From Massilia norwichensis (GTDB lineage Bacteria; Pseudomonadota; Gammaproteobacteria; Burkholderiales; Burkholderiaceae_D): a DNA stretch of 64,000 nt. The notes beneath the pieces were generated by a model. The model saw nothing but the letters and a program-made list of their open reading frames with translations. It did no database searches and was not told where the DNA came from. Positions within the stretch are counted from its first letter, which is position 1; the number at the start of each line of letters is the position of its first letter. The stretch covers positions 42,937 to 106,936 of the forward strand of contig NZ_JANUGX010000027.1 of assembly GCF_024753245.1 (NCBI RefSeq). Direction: 5' to 3'. Positions 59,812 to 64,000 of the stretch are shown here, piece by piece. Position numbers and translations under genes: made by a program.

Positions 59812-61974
59812 TTAATTGCCGGTCAGGCCGCGGCGCTCCAGCAGCGGCTGAATCTGCGCATCGCGGCCGCGGAAGTTGCGGAACAGGTCCATCGCATCGG
59901 CCGAGCCGCCGCGCGACAGCAAGGTCTGACGGAAGTGGTCGCCGTTCTTGCGGTTCAAACCGCCGTTTTCCTTGAACCACTCGACCGTGTCCGCATCCAG
60001 CTTTTCGCTCCACAGGTAGGCGTAGTAGCCGGCCGAATAGCCGAGCGAGAAGCTGTGCGAGAAATAGGTCGTGCGGTAGCGCGGCGGCACCGGTGCGAAG
60101 TCGACGCCGGCGTCACGCAGCGCAGCCGCCTCGAAGCCCAGCACGTCGCTCGGGATCTGCTTGGGCGTCAGCTGATGCCAGCGCTGGTCGAGCAGCGAGG
60201 CGGCCAGGTACTCGGTCGTGATGTAGCCCATGTTGAACTTCTTCGAGGCCTGCACCTTGTCCAGCAGCTCCTGCGGCATCGGCGCACCGGTCTGGTAGTG
60301 CTTGGCGTAGTTGGCCAGCACCTCGGGCCAGGTCGCCCACATCTCGTTGACCTGCGACGGATACTCGACGAAGTCGCGCGGCGTGTTGGCGCCCCCGAAA
60401 GTCGGGTACTTCACGTTCGAGAACATGCCGTGCAGCGCGTGGCCGAACTCGTGGAAGGCGGTGCGCACTTCGTCGTAGGTCAGCAGGGTCGGCTGGCCGG
60501 CGGGCGGCTTCGGGATGTTCAGGTGGTTTGCCACCACCGGGTGGTTGCCCAGCAGCGTGGACTGCGTGACGTACTCGTTCATCCAGGCGCCGCCCTGCTT
60601 GTTCGGGCGCGCGTAGTAATCCATGATGAAGATTGCCAGCTGCTTGCCGTCGGCGTCGAAGACGTCGAACACGCGCACATCCGGGTCGTACACCGGCAGG
60701 TCCTTGCGCTCTTTAAAGGTGATGCCGAATTCCTTGGTCGCGGCGAAGAACACGCCGTTCAGCACCACGTTGTTCAGCTCGAAGTAGGGCTTCAGCTGGC
60801 TCTCGTCGAAGGCGTATTTCGCCTGGCGCACCTTATCGGTGTAGAAGGCCCAGTCGTGCGCGGCGACCTGGAAGCCGCCTTTCTCCGCATCGATGACGCT
60901 CTGGATCTCCGCGGCTTCACGCTTCGCGTTGTTCACCGCCGGCAGCGCCAGCTCGCCCAGCAGCTTATTGACGGCTTCCGGCGTCTTCGCGGTTTCGACT
61001 TCCAGCGAATAGGCGGCGTAGTTCGGGTAGCCCAGCAGGGTCGCCTTCTCGGCGCGCAGCTTGGCCAGGCGCTGCACCAGTTCGCGGCTGTCGAATTCGC
61101 CGCCGCGGCTGCCGCGCGCCATCGAGGCGGCCATCAGGCGCTCGCGCGTGCTGCGATTGGTCAGCGCGGACAGCTGCGGCTGGCCGGTGGTGTTGGCCAG
61201 CGCGATCACGAACTTGCCGTCCAGGCCGCGCTTCTTCGCTTCGGCAGCGGCAGCGTCGATTTCGGCGTCCGACAGACCGGCCAGTTCGGCGCGGGTCTCG
61301 ACCACCAGGCTCGATGCATTCGCTTCCTTCAGCACGTTCTGGGCGAAGGTCGACTGCAGGCTGGCGATCTCGCCGTTATAGGCCTTCAGCTTGTCCTTGT
61401 TGGCGGACGAGAGCCTGGCGCCGGCACGCACGAAGTCGCGGTAGTAACGCTCCAGCAGGTGCTTCGACTCGGCGTCGAGCTTGAGATTGTCGCGCTTGTC
61501 GTACAGGGTCTTCACGCGCTGCCACAGCTTGTCGTTCAGGTAGATCGCATCGGCATGGGCCGCCAGCTTCGGCGACATCTCGCGGTCGATCGCATCCAGG
61601 TTGTCGTTGGTGTTCGCGCCCTGCAGATTCGCGAAGGTGGTCGACACGCGCGCCAGCAGCTGGCCCGCGCGCTCCATCGCGACGATGGTGTTCTCGAAGG
61701 TCGGCGCGTTGCGGTTGTTGGCGATCGCCTCGACCTCCAGCAGATGCACGCGCATGCCGACTTCGAAGGCCGGCTTGAAGTGCTCGTCCTTGATCTTGTC
61801 GAAGGCCGGATAGTGGAAAGGCAGCGTGCTGGCCCTGGCGAATGGGTTCGAGGCCTCGAGGACGGTGGCGGAAGCGGCAGAAGTTGCGGGAGCGGCGGCG
61901 AGGACGGGGGTGGCGGTCGCTGCGTAGGCAAGCGCGATGCTTGCCGCAACGATGAAGCGGTGTGGCTGTTTCAT
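59812..61974 (-). CDS. Secreted M3-family metallopeptidase (peptidyl-dipeptidase type), copy 2
   Basis: A 720-residue paralog of the next gene, start ATG 61974 (a GTG at 61992 is less likely). Signal peptide with QPHRFIVAASIALAYAATAT. It has the same zinc motif HEFGHALHGMFSN and the same YRTTYFSHSFSLGYSAGYYAYLW loop. Much of the chain is identical to copy 1; differences are spread through both, suggesting an old duplication. The two are probably one operon acting on imported peptides. Confidence 0.95.
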   Translation of the reverse strand: MKQPHRFIVAASIALAYAATATPVLAAAPATSAASATVLEASNPFARASTLPFHYPAFDKIKDEHFKPAFEVGMRVHLLEVEAIANNRNAPTFENTIVAMERAGQLLARVSTTFANLQGANTNDNLDAIDREMSPKLAAHADAIYLNDKLWQRVKTLYDKRDNLKLDAESKHLLERYYRDFVRAGARLSSANKDKLKAYNGEIASLQSTFAQNVLKEANASSLVVETRAELAGLSDAEIDAAAAEAKKRGLDGKFVIALANTTGQPQLSALTNRSTRERLMAASMARGSRGGEFDSRELVQRLAKLRAEKATLLGYPNYAAYSLEVETAKTPEAVNKLLGELALPAVNNAKREAAEIQSVIDAEKGGFQVAAHDWAFYTDKVRQAKYAFDESQLKPYFELNNVVLNGVFFAATKEFGITFKERKDLPVYDPDVRVFDVFDADGKQLAIFIMDYYARPNKQGGAWMNEYVTQSTLLGNHPVVANHLNIPKPPAGQPTLLTYDEVRTAFHEFGHALHGMFSNVKYPTFGGANTPRDFVEYPSQVNEMWATWPEVLANYAKHYQTGAPMPQELLDKVQASKKFNMGYITTEYLAASLLDQRWHQLTPKQIPSDVLGFEAAALRDAGVDFAPVPPRYRTTYFSHSFSLGYSAGYYAYLWSEKLDADTVEWFKENGGLNRKNGDHFRQTLLSRGGSADAMDLFRNFRGRDAQIQPLLERRGLTGN

Positions 61975-62052
61975 GCGATCTTTCACGGACACTGTATGGA
62001 CACTGCCGGAGCAAGCCCGGCAGCAGGTGCGCGGAAGATCATAGCAGGCTTA

Positions 62053-62655
62053 TCAGTGAGCCGCCTCTTCCTGTTCGCTTTCCTCGACCACTTTTTCTTC
62101 GATGCGGCGGTCCGGAATCAGCCACATCACGGCCACGCCCACGTAGATCGCAAAGCCCAGCCAGGCGGCAAACCAGGCCGCCGCCATGCCGACCAGGTAG
62201 AGAACGATCGAGATCTTGCCCTTGCGGTCATCGCCGACGGCTTCCGCCAGCGTCGTGTTCTTGTCGTGCTTGCGCACGAGGACGCGCACCAGCAGCGAGT
62301 AAGCCACCGCGCACATGAACAGCACGAAGCCATAGGTGGCGGTGGGTCCGGTCTCGAAATGGTTCTCGCCCGTCCAGGCCGTTACAAAGGGGATCAGCGA
62401 CAGCCAGAACAGCAGGTGCAGGTTGGCCCAAAGGACGCCGCCGCTGACTTCTTCCACGGCGTGCATCATGTGGTGGTGGTTGTTCCAGTAGATGCCGACG
62501 TAGATGAAGCTGAGCACATAGCTCATGAACACGGGCCATAGCGGCAGCAGGGCGTGGAAATGCGCGCTGTGCGGGACTTTGAGTTCCAGCACCATGATGG
62601 TGATGATGATGGCGATGACGCCGTCGCTGAAGGCTTCTAATCGGTTTTTGCCCAT
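62053..62655 (-). CDS. TMEM175 family potassium channel-like protein
   Basis: A 200-residue membrane protein (formerly DUF1211). The selectivity-filter signature RLEAFSDGVIAIIITIMVLEL is at the start. Five further hydrophobic segments follow, with LLPLWPVFMSYVLSFIYVGI and NNHHHMMHAVEEV. Bacterial members form tetrameric potassium-selective channels lacking the usual filter. A 68-base piece of this gene (62481-62548) is copied at 63411-63471. Confidence 0.92.
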   Translation of the reverse strand: MGKNRLEAFSDGVIAIIITIMVLELKVPHSAHFHALLPLWPVFMSYVLSFIYVGIYWNNHHHMMHAVEEVSGGVLWANLHLLFWLSLIPFVTAWTGENHFETGPTATYGFVLFMCAVAYSLLVRVLVRKHDKNTTLAEAVGDDRKGKISIVLYLVGMAAAWFAAWLGFAIYVGVAVMWLIPDRRIEEKVVEESEQEEAAH

Positions 62656-62685
62656 GGTTCTGGTTTCTCAGGTAGCTAGCCGTTG

Positions 62686-62955
62686 CTATACGTTTCTCGC
62701 AGCATACCGGTAGTTTTTTCTTTCCGACGCAGGCAGAACATTCGATACGAACCGCTCGGCACAGGCACCCCATCGAACAAAGTTACAGCGGCCTTCACGT
62801 AGAGTAAGTCCGTGGTTCGCACCGGATTCGTCATCAGGAGATTCGATACCGTACGCATCCTGTTCCCAAAAACAGATGGGGCAAATCTCGTAGTCCTGAC
62901 CGTGCGGAATCGTGTAGTAATCGCAGCAGTCGCACTGATCCAATAGATTGGACAT
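62686..62955 (-). CDS. CPCC-type cysteine-rich protein
   Basis: An 89-residue protein of the CPCC family. The family's metal-binding ribbon reads CDCCDYYTIPHG...EICPICFWEQDAYG, followed by the conserved GANHGLTLREGRCNFVRWGAC. The first motif is CDCC instead of CPCC. Members are often immunity or accessory proteins in polymorphic toxin and contact systems. There is no toxin gene visible nearby. Confidence 0.8.
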   Translation of the reverse strand: MSNLLDQCDCCDYYTIPHGQDYEICPICFWEQDAYGIESPDDESGANHGLTLREGRCNFVRWGACAERFVSNVLPASERKNYRYAARNV

Positions 62956-63021
62956 CGGCTCTTCAATGATCTTTTCGTTGATGGGAGATCACTACTTTAG
63001 CACCTGAGTCAGGACGGCAGG

Positions 63022-63357
63022 TCAATCCGTACGTTCGAGCAGCTTGTTGAATACCTTGATGATCTTGGCATGCCCTACTAGCCGGCTGCCTTCGTGTACA
63101 CGCACCTCTCGACCGATCCACAAGCACCCCGGATATGCCTCCGGGGTGATGAACCAGATCTTTGCCACTATCGTCTCTCCCGGCCACACCTCATCTTTGT
63201 CGATATATTCATGGTGCCCCGAAGTCAGGTAGTTCTCCAGCAGCTGATGACCGGGGCGATAGCCCGACCTGACAGCATTGGCCTTCCCACCATCTTCTGG
63301 CAAGAAGAAGGTGACTTCTGCTTCGGCATCAGCTTGCCTTCGGTTGGACATACTCAT
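63022..63357 (-). CDS. EF-Tu beta-barrel-like small protein
   Basis: A 111-residue protein from ATG 63357 (or 63351). It resembles the C-terminal beta-barrel of elongation factor Tu: AEVTFFLPEDGGKANAVRSGYRPG, a middle DEVWPGETIVAKIWFITPEAYPG and the ending GRLVGHAKIIKV-like segment (GSRLVGHAKIIKVF). No GTPase domain. Such free-standing forms occur in accessory regions with unknown roles. The frame stays open upstream, but that part comes from the duplicated TMEM175 fragment. Confidence 0.65.
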   Translation of the reverse strand: MSMSNRRQADAEAEVTFFLPEDGGKANAVRSGYRPGHQLLENYLTSGHHEYIDKDEVWPGETIVAKIWFITPEAYPGCLWIGREVRVHEGSRLVGHAKIIKVFNKLLERTD

Positions 63358-63410
63358 AGTTTGAATGACGTAAGCCCCATGGTGAATGGGCAATTCCCAT
63401 ACTGGAGCTT

Positions 63411-63471
63411 GTTCCCGTAGATGCCGATGAAGCTGAGCACATAGCTCATGAACACGGGCCATAGCGGCAGC
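63411..63471. repeat. Duplicated fragment of the TMEM175 gene
   Basis: Matches 62481-62548 base for base except one substitution and a 6-base deletion that keeps the frame. It lies at the 3' end of the next membrane protein gene and just upstream of the EF-Tu-like gene. In one minus-strand frame it still encodes PLWPVFMSYVLSF, but no start or product is plausible. Confidence 0.85.
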
Positions 63472-64000
63472 GGCGATAAATGCGCGATCCTCGGTAGATG
63501 GCAAGCATAAACGGAACAGCAATAAACAGAATCCCCGGCAGCAGATCTTTTAACCACATCATGAACGATTCGAGCCGATGAGTACGGTGCCACGCATTGT
63601 CGAGAGCGACCCAGCCCAGACTGGTCAGCGCTAGCCAGAGAACCAGCGTACCAAGCACAATATTTTTTGGCGTTAAAAGCGCACGCTTGAGAGAAGCCGC
63701 CATCACTGGCACCCCAACCAGAACCAGGAAGGGTAGTACGACAACAAGCAGGAGTATCGTCGCGTAGATAGTCCACCCCGGTACAATGGACCAGCGCTGG
63801 TGCTCGGACAAAAGACCGTCTGCGACCCTGTTGCTGAAGTCCATATAGCATCCAACAAAATTGGTGCCGACCAGGCCGATCCCGGCATACAGGTAGGCAA
63901 GCGCGAGCGGTTTGAAACCAATGACAGGAAAATCCGCACCCAGCATGGCCCGCCAGATCATGAAAGCCAAGCCGATCGCCGCGCCGATGAGAATCAGTCC
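63446..64000 (-). CDS. Membrane protein, 5' end outside the window, 3' end disrupted
   Basis: About 184 visible residues, open to the window edge, with four hydrophobic segments (including FKPLALAYLYAGIGLVGTNF, YATILLLVVVLPFLVLVGVP and NIVLGTLVLWLALTSLGWVAL). The last 10 residues (YRRCRYGPCS) come from the TMEM175 duplication read in another frame, so the natural C-terminus seems to have been replaced. Function not recognised. Confidence 0.6.
   Translation of the reverse strand, partial: GLILIGAAIGLAFMIWRAMLGADFPVIGFKPLALAYLYAGIGLVGTNFVGCYMDFSNRVADGLLSEHQRWSIVPGWTIYATILLLVVVLPFLVLVGVPVMAASLKRALLTPKNIVLGTLVLWLALTSLGWVALDNAWHRTHRLESFMMWLKDLLPGILFIAVPFMLAIYRGSRIYRRCRYGPCS

Noticed and set aside
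63354..63851. Frame encoding a TMEM175-like stretch
   Set aside because: It joins unrelated reading frames through the duplicated 62-base fragment and has no plausible start; treated as a remnant.

Overview
The window is high-GC, densely coding chromosomal DNA with both strands used about equally. Gene content (GTP-dependent PEP carboxykinase, DUF4254 and GT9 glycan genes, RdgC, VF530, DUF4404, paired secreted M3 and S8 peptidases, TonB receptors) suggests a betaproteobacterium of the Oxalobacteraceae, Massilia/Telluria-like. That assignment is inference from protein families; no database search was possible. There is no prophage, complete insertion sequence or CRISPR array. Foreign or remodelled DNA is limited to a solo transposase-type domain (3627-3950), two small palindromic repeat families, and a scrambled right edge (63 kb).

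Layout. 1-6.7 kb: the end of a molybdenum hydroxylase operon (FAD and 2Fe-2S subunits), a lipoprotein, a PAP2 phosphatase, an aldo/keto reductase, folE, a membrane protein and nudC. 6.7-13.4 kb: two facing blocks that meet tail to tail. One is carbamoyltransferase, dimethylformamidase-like protein and GT9; the other is DUF4254, GT2 and GT9. Together they look like a glycan or conjugate assembly and modification locus. 13.5-22 kb: an MFS transporter, a 1270-residue double hybrid histidine kinase, a frameshifted family 1 glycosidase, an alpha/beta hydrolase and ssb. 22.3-25.2 kb: uvrA behind an exact LexA box.

25.3-32.9 kb: two divergent units around an RpiR regulator. One carries a TonB receptor and a secreted cyanophycinase; the other carries an AstE/aspartoacylase-type zinc hydrolase and a YfcC carrier. 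I read this as a scavenging pathway for cyanophycin or its beta-Asp-Arg dipeptides. 32.9-35.9 kb: a Trypco1 protein, a membrane-anchored CHAT (caspase-like) protease, and a small secreted Cys-rich protein whose frame is broken by one amber codon. This is the best candidate in the window for an undescribed conflict or signalling system.

36-48.5 kb: pckG, a D-2-hydroxyacid dehydrogenase, a hypothetical protein, a one-domain asparaginase, catalase, rdgC, dinB (with a second exact LexA box next to its start codon), and two tandem subtilisin-like proteases. 48.9-64 kb: a TonB receptor, tRNA-Val and tRNA-Asp, a GGDEF cyclase, a cyclic-nucleotide-binding protein overlapping an AI-2E-type transporter, a YgiQ radical SAM protein, DUF4404, VF530, two tandem M3 peptidases, a TMEM175 channel, a CPCC-type protein, an EF-Tu-domain-like protein, and a membrane protein cut by the window edge. 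A piece of the TMEM175 gene has been copied into the tail of that last gene.
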